Below are positions 27,103-35,781 of a stretch of 64,000 nucleotides of DNA, one piece after another. Under the pieces are notes generated by a model. That model did no database searches, was not told where the DNA came from, and worked only from the letters and a program-made list of their open reading frames with translations. A program made the translations under genes and the position numbers. This DNA comes from Bdellovibrio sp. ZAP7. GTDB lineage: Bacteria > Bdellovibrionota > UBA1018 > CAIMNF01. The DNA is taken from the NCBI GenBank assembly GCA_945874535.1, contig CAMCGZ010000011.1, positions 1 through 64,000 of the forward strand, in the 5' to 3' direction. Every line of letters begins with the position of its first letter. Within the stretch, counting starts at the first letter, position 1.

Positions 27103-28335
27103 ATGGTTGCGACACCGAAAAAAAGGATTTCGAGGAAGAAGAAGCTCGCCCTCGTGCTGTCGGGTGGCGGAACCAAGGCGGCGGCATTCCATATCGGCGT
27201 GGCCTATGCGCTCCGTGAGTGCGGATTCGAGTTCCAATGCGGACTCAAAACCGATCAGGCCGAGCCCGCGCCCCACTCCAGAATGATCCAGACCTATGTC
27301 GGCTCGAGCGGCGGTGCGTTCATTACGACCGTTCTTGCTGCGGGGTATTCACTTGAGAATATTTCAGCCTCCTTTCTGAACCAGGTTTCCACCGAGGGCT
27401 CCCAGTTTTTTCCCCGCCCACTGCCCCGACTCCAGTATTCGAAAATGTTCAAGATCCGTCCGGAAATCGCCAAGGAGCAGGTCACCCAGTTCGCTGCGGT
27501 CCGTGACATCATGGGCTCACTCATGGATGGGCGCTTTCCCTCACTTTTGCAGTTCAAGTGGTTGAAAATGACCGGACTCTTTAGCACGTCGGGTTTGGAG
27601 CAGTTCATCCGCGAGGAGGTGATCCCCTCGAACCGGTTCTCCGATTACAAGCCGGAGTTGTTCATTGTCAGCACCAAGCTGAACGACTCCCAGAAGGTGG
27701 TCTTCGGGAAAAGCTCTTATTTGCCACCGCCCCATGATCCCCGGTGCGAATACCAGACCCACGCGCGCATCTCCGATGCGGTAGCGGCCAGTGCCTCGCT
27801 TCCGGTGGTGTACGCCCCCTACCACATTCCAGATGAGCACGGGCGCTCGCATTATTACATCGATGGAGAGATCCGGGAAACGCTGTCGACCCACATCGCA
27901 GTCGATTCAGGTGCCGACCTGGTGTTCACCAGCTACACGCACCAGCCTTACCGGTTCGTGAAAGAAGTCGGCTCCCTAACGTCGCTCGGACTGCCGGCTA
28001 TCGTGGTTCAGGCGATTTACATTCTCATCGAGCAGAAGATCAACAGCACTTATGAATCGTATCGCTCCAAAAAGTCGGCGATGAACGAAGTGTACCGGTA
28101 CTGTAAGGATTCGGGATTGGGTGATGAGCAGGCCGAGAAAATTCTGCAAATCCTCGAAAAAGAACTGAATCAGAGCCGGGATCTCGACATCATTCCGATT
28201 CATCCGGATCCGTCCGACACCCGTACGATCATGGCCGAGCATTTCACCTTGAGTCCGAGGAAGCTCACCGAGATCGTGAAAGCAGGATACAAGGCCGGAA
28301 TGAGGAATCTCTCGAAGTACGAATTCGAGGATTGA
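27103..28335 (+). CDS. Patatin-like phospholipase
   Basis: This is a 410-residue lipid acyl hydrolase. The oxyanion loop VLSGGGTKAAAFHIG (about 19-33), nucleophile elbow VGSSGGAF (GxSxG, about 66-73) and the catalytic Asp in YYIDGEIRE (about 256-264) make the Ser-Asp dyad. The basic N-terminus KKRISRKKK has no signal peptide, so it acts inside the cell or is exported by another route. A weak Shine-Dalgarno (GGAGAG) precedes the ATG at 27103. It stands between a divergent HTH gene and a convergent LysR gene. Confidence 0.9.
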   Translation: MVATPKKRISRKKKLALVLSGGGTKAAAFHIGVAYALRECGFEFQCGLKTDQAEPAPHSRMIQTYVGSSGGAFITTVLAAGYSLENISASFLNQVSTEGSQFFPRPLPRLQYSKMFKIRPEIAKEQVTQFAAVRDIMGSLMDGRFPSLLQFKWLKMTGLFSTSGLEQFIREEVIPSNRFSDYKPELFIVSTKLNDSQKVVFGKSSYLPPPHDPRCEYQTHARISDAVAASASLPVVYAPYHIPDEHGRSHYYIDGEIRETLSTHIAVDSGADLVFTSYTHQPYRFVKEVGSLTSLGLPAIVVQAIYILIEQKINSTYESYRSKKSAMNEVYRYCKDSGLGDEQAEKILQILEKELNQSRDLDIIPIHPDPSDTRTIMAEHFTLSPRKLTEIVKAGYKAGMRNLSKYEFED

Positions 28336-28341
28336 TTCCTC

Positions 28342-29250
28342 TCAGCGTTTGAGTTGGCTTCTCAGATGGCTCAGTACCGCTTTTCCGGCCGTAGTGAGGG
28401 TTTTATCTTCGAGGTGGGCGATGCTGATGGTGTTCAGCAGCGGTGAGGATCCGCCCTTCAAAATCAGGAGATCTTCTCCGCGATTCAGGAGTTTCTGGGC
28501 CAAGTGGCCCGGAAGGATGCCTGCTCCGACCTGGTTCAGGATCAGCTTCGAGACGGCCTGTGCGTCAGTGATGTAAACGCGCACGTCGAGCTCCGGATTC
28601 CGGATTTGGAAATGGTGCTTCATCCACAGACTCAGAACCGACTGGTCCTCTTGGTAATCGACGTAAGAGAGTTTCTCGTAGAAAGCGTAGTCGGCGTGGG
28701 GCTTTTGCGGGAGCTGTGCCTTTTTGGAGACGCAAAGTTCGAGGAACTCGTCGTAAACCGGCTCGGTCTTGATTCCTTTATCGAGCGAGAACGAGTCCAC
28801 AAAGGCGAAATCGAGCTCACCACTCATCAGCAGGTGATTCATCTCGAAGGCGAAACCTTGACGGATCTTGAAACGGACCTTCTGGTTCTTTTTCTGGAAC
28901 TCGGCGAGCATCGGGATGATCACGTTGTTCCCGAATTCGATGGGTACGCCGATCGAAACCAGGCCGGCCAGGTCTTTGTCGGTGTTTTTGAGACGATTCA
29001 GGGTCGTCTCGATGTATTCAAAACTTTTGGAAGTGTGTTGGTAGAGCTCCCTTGCGGCCGGGGTCGCGACTAACTTCTGTTTGATCCGGTCGAAAAGCTT
29101 GAGCTCGAGCACTTCTTCCAGGGCTTTGATGTGCTGGCTAACGCCCGATTGGGTGAGGTGCAGCTCTTTTGCGGCCCGTGTCATGCTTTTGGTGCGGTAC
29201 ACCGACTCGAAAACCCGAAGCTGGTTGAGATTGATCTGGTCGATGAGCAT
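28342..29250 (-). CDS. LysR-family transcriptional regulator
   Basis: This is a 302-residue regulator. The N-terminal winged HTH reads LNQLRVFESVYRTKSMTRAAKELHLTQ, split over about residues 8-33, with SGVSQHIKALEEVL as recognition helix. The rest is a periplasmic-binding-protein-like effector domain. The start at 29250 is preferred to an ATG at 29262 because a TTGATT-N18-TATGCT promoter places the transcription start on it. It is divergent from sdhCAB with about 100 bp between, so it may control that operon, but the promoters alone do not prove this. Confidence 0.9.
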   Translation of the reverse strand: MLIDQINLNQLRVFESVYRTKSMTRAAKELHLTQSGVSQHIKALEEVLELKLFDRIKQKLVATPAARELYQHTSKSFEYIETTLNRLKNTDKDLAGLVSIGVPIEFGNNVIIPMLAEFQKKNQKVRFKIRQGFAFEMNHLLMSGELDFAFVDSFSLDKGIKTEPVYDEFLELCVSKKAQLPQKPHADYAFYEKLSYVDYQEDQSVLSLWMKHHFQIRNPELDVRVYITDAQAVSKLILNQVGAGILPGHLAQKLLNRGEDLLILKGGSSPLLNTISIAHLEDKTLTTAGKAVLSHLRSQLKR

Positions 29251-29257
29251 CGGGGTC

Positions 29258-29287
29258 AGCATACGGGGCGCATCCCGTTGAAATCAA
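29258..29287 (-). promoter_or_regulatory. Promoter of the LysR gene, leaderless geometry
   Basis: On the minus strand TTGATT, an 18-bp spacer and TATGCT end 7 bases before the ATG at 29250. The upstream ATG at 29262 lies inside the -10 box. Confidence 0.6.
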
Positions 29288-29354
29288 GTGGAGAAGGGAG
29301 CATTTTTGCGATAAAACAGGAAGACATCAAACCCAAAAAGGAGCGTTCCGAGCA

Positions 29355-30062
29355 ATGGTACCTTTATCGCGGCTTTTTTCATCGACCTTGGGAAGAAAAT
29401 ATCTCATGGGAGCCTCAGGAATGGCGTTGGTCTTGTTCCTGGTGGTGCACCTTCTCGGCAACTTGACCCTGTATGCAGGAAGTGGTGAGGCCATGAACAC
29501 CTATGCGGCAAGGTTGCATGCACTCGGGCCTGCGCTGGTCGCATTGGAGGTCGGACTCGCACTCACCATCCTGCTTCACATCGTCACAGCCTTTCAGGTG
29601 ACTTATTCTGCCAAAGCGGCCCGACCTGTGGATTACGAGAATGCCAAGACCAAGGGCGGACCCTCGAAAAGCACGACCGGATCACGCAACATGATCTGGA
29701 CCGGAGTGGTCCTCGGAGTGTTTCTGATCGTACACGTCGCCCAGTTCCGTTTCGGGCCGACCATGGAAGACGGTTACACCGCCTCAGTGAGCGGTGTGAT
29801 GGTTCATGACATTTACAGGGTTGTTGTGGAGGCATTCACCCAGCTCAAGTGGGTGGCGTTCTATGTCGCTTCCATGCTCTTCCTCGGATTCCATTTGCGC
29901 CACGGTTACTGGAGCGCATTCCAGTCGCTCGGGATCATCAACCCCAGATGGTCGAAGCCCATTTACGCGATGGGGATGGCGATCGCCCTCCTGCTCGCAT
30001 TCGGTTTCCTGTTCATCCCGATCTATATTTACGCAACCCAGTCCGGCGGAGGTAACGCATGA
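29355..30062 (+). CDS. sdhC: Succinate dehydrogenase/fumarate reductase cytochrome b subunit
   Basis: This is a 235-residue inner-membrane protein with five predicted transmembrane helices and several membrane His residues ([43 protein letters not shown]). This is the one-subunit di-heme cytochrome b558 type seen in epsilon/delta-proteobacteria and Bacteroidota, not the two-subunit SdhCD. Its stop overlaps the sdhA start (ATGA). A GGAG motif lies 12 bases before the ATG. It links SdhAB to the quinone pool. Confidence 0.94.
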   Translation: MVPLSRLFSSTLGRKYLMGASGMALVLFLVVHLLGNLTLYAGSGEAMNTYAARLHALGPALVALEVGLALTILLHIVTAFQVTYSAKAARPVDYENAKTKGGPSKSTTGSRNMIWTGVVLGVFLIVHVAQFRFGPTMEDGYTASVSGVMVHDIYRVVVEAFTQLKWVAFYVASMLFLGFHLRHGYWSAFQSLGIINPRWSKPIYAMGMAIALLLAFGFLFIPIYIYATQSGGGNA

Positions 30063-31993
30063 GTATCGAATTGAATCCCGGAATTCCTGAAGGACCGCTT
30101 TCCCAGAAGTGGGACCACTACAAAGCGAACATGAAACTGGTGAACCCGGCCAATAAGCGGAAGTACTCCGTGATTGTGGTAGGGACCGGACTTGCTGGAG
30201 CCTCGGCAGCGGCCTCTTTGGCGGAACTCGGTTACCAGGTGAAATCCTTCTGTACCCACGATTCGGCGCGCAGAGCTCACTCGATCGCCGCGCAGGGCGG
30301 GATCAACGCCGCGAAGAGCTATCCGAACGATGGCGACTCGGTTTGGCGCCTGTTCTACGATACCATCAAAGGAGGCGACTACCGCGCCCGCGAGGCGAAC
30401 GTGTACCGCCTGGCACAGAATTCGACCTCGATCATCGATCAGTGTGTTTCACAAGGCGTTCCCTTTGCCCGTGAATACAGTGGGGAACTTGCGAACCGCT
30501 CTTTCGGTGGCGCCCAGGTTTCGCGGACCTTTTATGCCCGCGGCCAGACGGGGCAGCAACTGTTGCTGGGTGCTTACAGCCAACTCATGAAGGAAGTCGA
30601 TAAGGGCAAGGTCACGTTGTTCCCGTATCGCGAGATGCTGGATGTGGTGATGGTCGACGGAAAAGCCCGTGGAATCATCACCCGCAATGTCACAACCGGT
30701 GAGATCGAACGACATGCGGCGGACGCGGTCGTACTGGCGACCGGCGGATACGGGCGTGTTTACTTCCTCTCGACCAATGCCATGAACTCGAATGTGACCG
30801 CCATCTGGCGCGCACACCGTCGAGGCGCACTCTTCGGTAATCCTTGCTATGTCCAGATCCATCCGACCTGCATTCCTGTTTCCGGAAGCTATCAGGCCAA
30901 GCTCACGCTGATGTCCGAGAGCCTGCGGAACGACGGCCGGGTTTGGGTGCCGAAGAAAAAAGAGGACTGTAAAAAGGATCCGAGCACGATTCCGGACGAA
31001 GACCGTGATTATTACCTCGAGCGTAAGTACCCGAGCTTCGGGAATCTCGCTCCACGGGATATCGCTTCCCGCGCAGCGAAAGAGGTTTGCGACGAGGGCA
31101 GGGGTGTCGGCGAGAGCGGACTTGCCGTGTACCTCGATTTCCGTGATGCGATCAAGCGCGATAGCGAAGCGGTGATCCGCGAGCGCTATGGCAACCTCTT
31201 CGACATGTATCACGAGATCACGAACGAGAATCCCTACCGGGCGCCCATGCGGATTTATCCGGCCGTTCACTACACCATGGGCGGACTCTGGGTGGATTAC
31301 TCGCTCCAGACCACACTCCCCGGTTTGTTCGCCGCGGGTGAGGCCAACTTCTCGGATCACGGAGCGAATCGCCTCGGCGCCTCAGCGCTCATGCAGGGGC
31401 TTTCAGACGGGTATTTCGTACTGCCTTACACCGTGACCAACTACCTCGGCACCCATGCCCAGGAGTTGCTGAAGAAGGTGGATGTGTCTCATGCCGCATT
31501 CGATTCAGCCGAAAATGAAGTGCGTGCGGAGATCGATCGCATGCTCGAGAACGGAAAAAAGGGTAAGCGTACCGTGACCGAGATCTACCGCGATCTCGGC
31601 AAAGTCGTTTGGGAAAAAATCGGAATGGCCCGTTCGGAACAGGGCCTCAAGGAAGCGCTCGCAGAAATCGAGAAGCTTCAGAAGGATTTCGACACGGATC
31701 TGCTCCTGACCGGGGATTCCAAGCTCAACAAGAATCTTGAGATGGCAGGACGTCTTCGCGATTTACTCGAGCTCGGTGCGCTCATGGCTCGCGATGCGCT
31801 CGAGCGCAAGGAGTCTTGTGGCGGGCACTTCCGGGTGGAAAGCCAGACCCCGGATGGGGAAGCCCAGCGGGATGACGAGAATTTCGCCCATGTGGCAGCC
31901 TGGGAATACAAAGGCAAGGGACAAGTGCCCGCACGTCACCAGGAAAAGCTCGTGTACGAGAATGTGAAACTTTCTGTGAGGAGCTACAAATGA
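30059..31993 (+). CDS. sdhA: Succinate dehydrogenase/fumarate reductase flavoprotein subunit
   Basis: This 644-residue subunit carries covalent FAD and oxidises succinate (or reduces fumarate). [19 protein letters not shown] is the dinucleotide-binding loop, [17 protein letters not shown] contains the His that binds FAD covalently, then HPTCIPVSG, the active-site Arg region, and [21 protein letters not shown]. Length and insertions match the di-heme class. ATGA overlaps on both sides (sdhC, sdhB) indicate one tightly coupled operon. Confidence 0.97.
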   Translation: MSIELNPGIPEGPLSQKWDHYKANMKLVNPANKRKYSVIVVGTGLAGASAAASLAELGYQVKSFCTHDSARRAHSIAAQGGINAAKSYPNDGDSVWRLFYDTIKGGDYRAREANVYRLAQNSTSIIDQCVSQGVPFAREYSGELANRSFGGAQVSRTFYARGQTGQQLLLGAYSQLMKEVDKGKVTLFPYREMLDVVMVDGKARGIITRNVTTGEIERHAADAVVLATGGYGRVYFLSTNAMNSNVTAIWRAHRRGALFGNPCYVQIHPTCIPVSGSYQAKLTLMSESLRNDGRVWVPKKKEDCKKDPSTIPDEDRDYYLERKYPSFGNLAPRDIASRAAKEVCDEGRGVGESGLAVYLDFRDAIKRDSEAVIRERYGNLFDMYHEITNENPYRAPMRIYPAVHYTMGGLWVDYSLQTTLPGLFAAGEANFSDHGANRLGASALMQGLSDGYFVLPYTVTNYLGTHAQELLKKVDVSHAAFDSAENEVRAEIDRMLENGKKGKRTVTEIYRDLGKVVWEKIGMARSEQGLKEALAEIEKLQKDFDTDLLLTGDSKLNKNLEMAGRLRDLLELGALMARDALERKESCGGHFRVESQTPDGEAQRDDENFAHVAAWEYKGKGQVPARHQEKLVYENVKLSVRSYK

Positions 31994-32799
31994 TGAGCAC
32001 TTCCAAGTCAAAAACCATCCATATCCGTTTGCGTGTCTGGAGACAGGAGTCCCGCGATGCCCAGGGATTCTTCGAAGAGCATGAGCTCAAGAACGTGCTG
32101 GTCGATATGTCATTCCTCGAGATGCTCGATGTGTTAAACGAGCAGATCATCAAGAGTGGAAAGCGTCCTCTGGAGTACGAGAGCGACTGTCGCGAGGGGA
32201 TCTGCGGGACCTGTTCCTTGATGGTCCAGGGTCAGGCGCATGGTCCGATCCGTGGCGCCACCACTTGTCAGCTCTACATGCGTTCGTTCGTGGATGGCGA
32301 GACCATCACGATCGAGCCTTGGCGTGCGAAGGCCTTCCCGGTGGTCCGCGATCTGGTCACCGACCGTCGTGCCTTCGATCGGATTCAAATGGCAGGCGGT
32401 TACACGGGTGCGAAAACGGGCCCGCATGCTGATGCCAACGCAATCCTGATTCCGAAGGATCTTGCCGATCGCGCGATGGATGCTGCAGCCTGTATCGGAT
32501 GCGGTGCCTGTGTTGCGGCATGCCCGAATGCCTCGGCCTCGCTCTTCACTTCGGCCAAGGTCACTCAGCTCGCACTCCTTCCACAAGGCCAGGCTGACCG
32601 GAAACGCCGTGTGATCCGGATGGTTGATCAGATGGATAAAGAAGGATTCGGCAGCTGTTCTAATCTTCAAGAGTGTGAAGCGGCTTGCCCGAAGAAGATC
32701 TCCATCCAGAATATCGCGATTCTGAAGCAAGAGTACCTGAAGGCTGCTTTGGCTGCGGACTTCCGTGCCGGTATGGGCAGCGCCGACGGCGGAGCTTAA
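31990..32799 (+). CDS. sdhB: Succinate dehydrogenase/fumarate reductase iron-sulfur subunit
   Basis: This 269-residue protein relays electrons from FAD to the cytochrome. The plant-type [2Fe-2S] domain has [17 protein letters not shown]; the C-terminal part has [15 protein letters not shown] and [13 protein letters not shown] for the 4Fe and 3Fe clusters. A start at 31990 or the next ATG (31993) is equally possible. It ends three bases from the convergent PPTase stop. Confidence 0.97.
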   Translation: MMSTSKSKTIHIRLRVWRQESRDAQGFFEEHELKNVLVDMSFLEMLDVLNEQIIKSGKRPLEYESDCREGICGTCSLMVQGQAHGPIRGATTCQLYMRSFVDGETITIEPWRAKAFPVVRDLVTDRRAFDRIQMAGGYTGAKTGPHADANAILIPKDLADRAMDAAACIGCGACVAACPNASASLFTSAKVTQLALLPQGQADRKRRVIRMVDQMDKEGFGSCSNLQECEAACPKKISIQNIAILKQEYLKAALAADFRAGMGSADGGA

Positions 32800-33366
32800 T
32801 CACGCCCGAATCGGTTTTTTATAAAATGCGAGTACCGCCCTCTTTCCCAAGGGAAGCAGGGCGGGTTCCTCGAACTCGATTTCTGCGAGTCGATCGAGCT
32901 CCAGAGGCAGGCTGTACACGAGGCCTTTGCGGGTGAGCTTGGCGACGGACTCTTTTTTGAGCCAGAGATCGAGAAACGCTCCTGTTTGGAGGATTCCGGG
33001 AAGACGCTTGAGCGCCGCGCTCTCGGTCGGATGAAAAAACCTTTCTGCCAGTTCGGTTACGGCGTGACCGGTTTGTCGATCAACGGGTTCGAGATCGACC
33101 CCGACCGGGCAAGCGTCCAAGGTCCATACGAGTAAGACCGAGTCCTGATCGTGCGCATAGGATAAACCGATCTCCCGGTTGCCGAGCCATTCCGGGCCCG
33201 AGTGATCGACTTTGAGTCTTCCACCCGGATCAGACAAATCAGCTCTCAGGATGGATTCGATCCGGAGTCGCGTCGCATCCCGGTCGGACTCGAGAGGAAA
33301 CCATGCCCCTGAGTAGCGTGCTGTCCGGAACCGTCTTATCTGCGCGGAGGTGTCTTGGGGAAGCAC
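32800..33366 (-). CDS. 4'-phosphopantetheinyl transferase (Sfp/AcpS superfamily)
   Basis: This is a 188-residue enzyme. CPVGVDLEPVDRQ contains the Mg-binding 'GxDxE' motif, and FLDLWLKKESVAKLTRKGL is the conserved W-(S/T)-x-K-E-A-x-x-K motif with a Lys replacing the usual Ser/Thr. It moves phosphopantetheine from CoA to a carrier protein. Size suggests the stand-alone type; no polyketide or NRPS genes are near. It begins with GTG inside the upstream exported-protein gene (31-bp overlap). Confidence 0.85.
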   Translation of the reverse strand: MLPQDTSAQIRRFRTARYSGAWFPLESDRDATRLRIESILRADLSDPGGRLKVDHSGPEWLGNREIGLSYAHDQDSVLLVWTLDACPVGVDLEPVDRQTGHAVTELAERFFHPTESAALKRLPGILQTGAFLDLWLKKESVAKLTRKGLVYSLPLELDRLAEIEFEEPALLPLGKRAVLAFYKKPIRA

Positions 33367-33764
33367 TTGAAACTGGCGACCGTTTTTTCGCCATGTGGAT
33401 CGGTTTGTTCGTAAGTCCAGCGGGACTGATTGGCTTCTTCGCGAACTAAAGAAAAGCGGGAAACCACTCCGCGTGGGTCACCGGTGTGTCCGATGATGGC
33501 GCTATCAAACGAGAGGATGTCGAACAGGATGTTGCCCGAGATGAACTTCCGGTTTCCACCGCTGGTGAAGACGTAGTTGCCGAGAACGCCGGAAACCCTC
33601 CCGTTCAAATCGAGAGAAAATTCGATCTCGGTCCAGAATCGATCATTCCGGAGTTTGCACTGCAATTGAAGAGGATCGATCGGGCGCAAATTCAAAGGGT
33701 ACTGCGCCGATGAAGCCAGGGGCGAACTGAGGAGGAGTGCGAGGGTGAGGGCCTTCAGGTTCAT
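33336..33764 (-). CDS. Exported protein of unknown function
   Basis: This 142-residue protein has a signal peptide (MNLKALTLALLLSSPLASSA, cleavage near 20) and a beta-rich mature domain (TEIEFSLDLNGRVSG, NYVFTSGGNRKFISGNILF). No family recognised. No Shine-Dalgarno is visible, but TATAAG lies 8 bases before the ATG with a weak -35 17 bp upstream, suggesting a short-leader or leaderless transcript. It overlaps the PPTase start by 31 bp. Confidence 0.7.
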   Translation of the reverse strand: MNLKALTLALLLSSPLASSAQYPLNLRPIDPLQLQCKLRNDRFWTEIEFSLDLNGRVSGVLGNYVFTSGGNRKFISGNILFDILSFDSAIIGHTGDPRGVVSRFSLVREEANQSRWTYEQTDPHGEKTVASFKCFPKTPPRR

Positions 33765-33772
33765 TTGTGACG

Positions 33773-33801
33773 CTTATAGCCAGAATCACCGGCTTTGGGA
33801 A
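33773..33801 (-). promoter_or_regulatory. Promoter of the exported-protein gene at 33764
   Basis: On the minus strand TTCCCA, 17 bp and TATAAG, with the -10 box ending 8 bases before the ATG. The -35 box is poor. Confidence 0.4.
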
Positions 33802-35051
33802 GTGTTTTCTTTCGAGAAATCCTTCTTGGAGTCCAGCTCCAAGTATCTGAGATCTTTACCAAATCCATCTTCCATTCTGAGGGCTCCCCAAAGGGCGGCT
33901 CCGAAGCACGCCGCTCCGACCGTCACACTTGCTCCCACCCAGCCCAAGCTTGGAATCAGGGCCCGGAATCCGAGAGTCAGCGGGATCACCGAGGCCCGAA
34001 TCAGATTGGCGATCACGCTCGTGGCGGTCACCCGGAGGTTGGTACCAAAGCTCTCGGAAACCCACGCAACCAGGGTGGCAAAATATCCGTTTCCGAAACC
34101 GACCCATCCTTGAATTCCGTAAAACAACCAAGGGTCGGCTCCCGTCAGGAACCAAGGGTGTCCGAGTGCGAGTGCTCCGCCGAGAATCATGAAGGCAAGC
34201 ACCGCACGTTTCCGGCTCTTCCACCGTTGGCTCAGGAGTCCGCAAGCGATGTCGCCCGCCATCGCTCCGACATACCCGCAAAAAATAGTCGTTCCGGCAG
34301 AAATATCGCCTTTCACCCCCAGGGCTTTCCCGAACTCCGGAGCGAAGTAGGACAAAATACCGCCCACATACCAGATCGGAACTCCGGCCAAAAGCGCCGG
34401 AAGGAGGCGTGCCAGTCTGGCTCGTGATCCGAACAGGAGTCGCAGAGAGCCCCAGCTCGCACCACTCGCTCCCTTTTTGGCTTGCAGGAACAGATCCGGA
34501 TCCAGAATCCGGATACGGGCCACGAGGAGCATGAATCCGAGGAGGCCCCCGACCCCATAGGCTGTGCGCCAAGGGAGTTTCGAAGAGATCATGCTCGAGC
34601 ATGCGGCTCCGAAAAAACCGATCGAGGCGATCCAAGCGCTTCCCATGCCCCGGATGTGGGTCGGGAGCACTTCATTGGCCAGGGTGACCGCAACGCCGAG
34701 TTCGCCGGCAAGTCCGCAACCCGCCAAGAAACGGAGTGCGGCGTAGGTCGGCAAGTCGTCGACCCAGGCATTCAGCAAAGTGGCGGTCGAATAAATGAAA
34801 ATCGACCCGAAGAGGGTCGACTTCCTCCCGATGCGGTCGCCGAGAGCTCCGAACAGGAATCCCCCGAACACCATCCCGGCCATCTGGTAGTTTAAGAGAC
34901 TCGCCCCCACGTGAAAGGCGGCATCTCCGGTGATGCCGATTCCGCGTAAGCTCTCCATCCGCACCGCTCCGTACAGCACCAGGTCATAGAGATCGACAAA
35001 ATACCCGAGGGCGGCGACCCAGATCGCTTTTTGTGCAAAGATCGCTCTCAT
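33786..35051 (-). CDS. Major facilitator superfamily transporter
   Basis: This 421-residue protein has about 12 transmembrane helices. YFVDLYDLVLYG in helix 1 and the loop FGALGDRIGRKSTLFG (helix 2-3) resemble the metabolite:H+ symporter (sugar-porter-like) group of carboxylate and shikimate carriers; ELGVAVTLANEVLPTHIRG matches their helix 4-5 motif. Substrate unknown. The start at 35051 is the first Met before family-like sequence, and its ATG lies in the same CATG as the start of the divergent gene. Confidence 0.88.
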   Translation of the reverse strand: MRAIFAQKAIWVAALGYFVDLYDLVLYGAVRMESLRGIGITGDAAFHVGASLLNYQMAGMVFGGFLFGALGDRIGRKSTLFGSIFIYSTATLLNAWVDDLPTYAALRFLAGCGLAGELGVAVTLANEVLPTHIRGMGSAWIASIGFFGAACSSMISSKLPWRTAYGVGGLLGFMLLVARIRILDPDLFLQAKKGASGASWGSLRLLFGSRARLARLLPALLAGVPIWYVGGILSYFAPEFGKALGVKGDISAGTTIFCGYVGAMAGDIACGLLSQRWKSRKRAVLAFMILGGALALGHPWFLTGADPWLFYGIQGWVGFGNGYFATLVAWVSESFGTNLRVTATSVIANLIRASVIPLTLGFRALIPSLGWVGASVTVGAACFGAALWGALRMEDGFGKDLRYLELDSKKDFSKENTSQSR

Positions 35052-35772
35052 GTCCCCCGACCTTAACCCCCCGCCACGAGCGAAGCAACCCTCGAGCCCG
35101 ATCCGGTTGGTACTCGGAAAATTCGATCCGGACCGGATCGAGCAGTGGAATTCGCCATTCGATTGCTTCGAACTCGATACCGGGCTCTGGTTCGGCCTGT
35201 CGGCGACGAAGCGTGCACGGTACCGCAAGCGATTCCGGGAGCGTGGAATTTCGGTGTTGGCGAGAACCGTGCTCCGGCCCATCCGGGACCCCGAGATCCT
35301 GCCCGAGAGGCTCCGCCTGATGGAGGAGGAACTCGAAGGCGTGGTTCAACTCCAGATTCTGGCGAGCGGTCGGCGGATCTTCGATCCGGAACCCGATGAG
35401 CTCTGGGTTCCAGCGATTCAAGAATCACAAAGAGGCTGCTGCACGAATCTGGTTCTGGAGTGGGGCGAGCAGGATACTGTTGCCAGCCTGCGCCGTTGGG
35501 ACGGGATCGTGCCGGGAGCGGGATGGTTCATCGATCCGGATCGGCATCGAGTCCAGAAAAAACAGATTCCGGCCATCCTTCACCATAAGTTGCATGGATG
35601 GCATCCTGCCCGATGGGTGCGGCGATATGGCTCACAGCAGGCGCTCGATTTGACGGGAAAAATAAAAAAACTGAGTCGGTCAGTCGAAGGCGGTTTTCTC
35701 GTTCTTTCTCATTCCGGGCGGATCGAGGAGTTCGATATTTTTTCGAAAGCCATCGCAACCCGGGAAGAGTAA
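35050..35772 (+). CDS. Protein of unknown function upstream of copA
   Basis: This 240-residue basic protein has no signal peptide or membrane segment. No family recognised; there is a region of alternating strands (LWFGLSATKRARYRKRF, RTVLRPIRDPEILPERL) and many Arg and Trp. It ends 9 bp before copA on the same strand, so the pair should be co-transcribed. The ATG at 35050 has no Shine-Dalgarno and overlaps the start codon of the divergent MFS gene; the true start may be an internal TTG near 35112. Real coding is likely from length and codon use. Confidence 0.65.
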   Translation: MSPDLNPPPRAKQPSSPIRLVLGKFDPDRIEQWNSPFDCFELDTGLWFGLSATKRARYRKRFRERGISVLARTVLRPIRDPEILPERLRLMEEELEGVVQLQILASGRRIFDPEPDELWVPAIQESQRGCCTNLVLEWGEQDTVASLRRWDGIVPGAGWFIDPDRHRVQKKQIPAILHHKLHGWHPARWVRRYGSQQALDLTGKIKKLSRSVEGGFLVLSHSGRIEEFDIFSKAIATREE

Positions 35773-35781
35773 GATCGGAGC

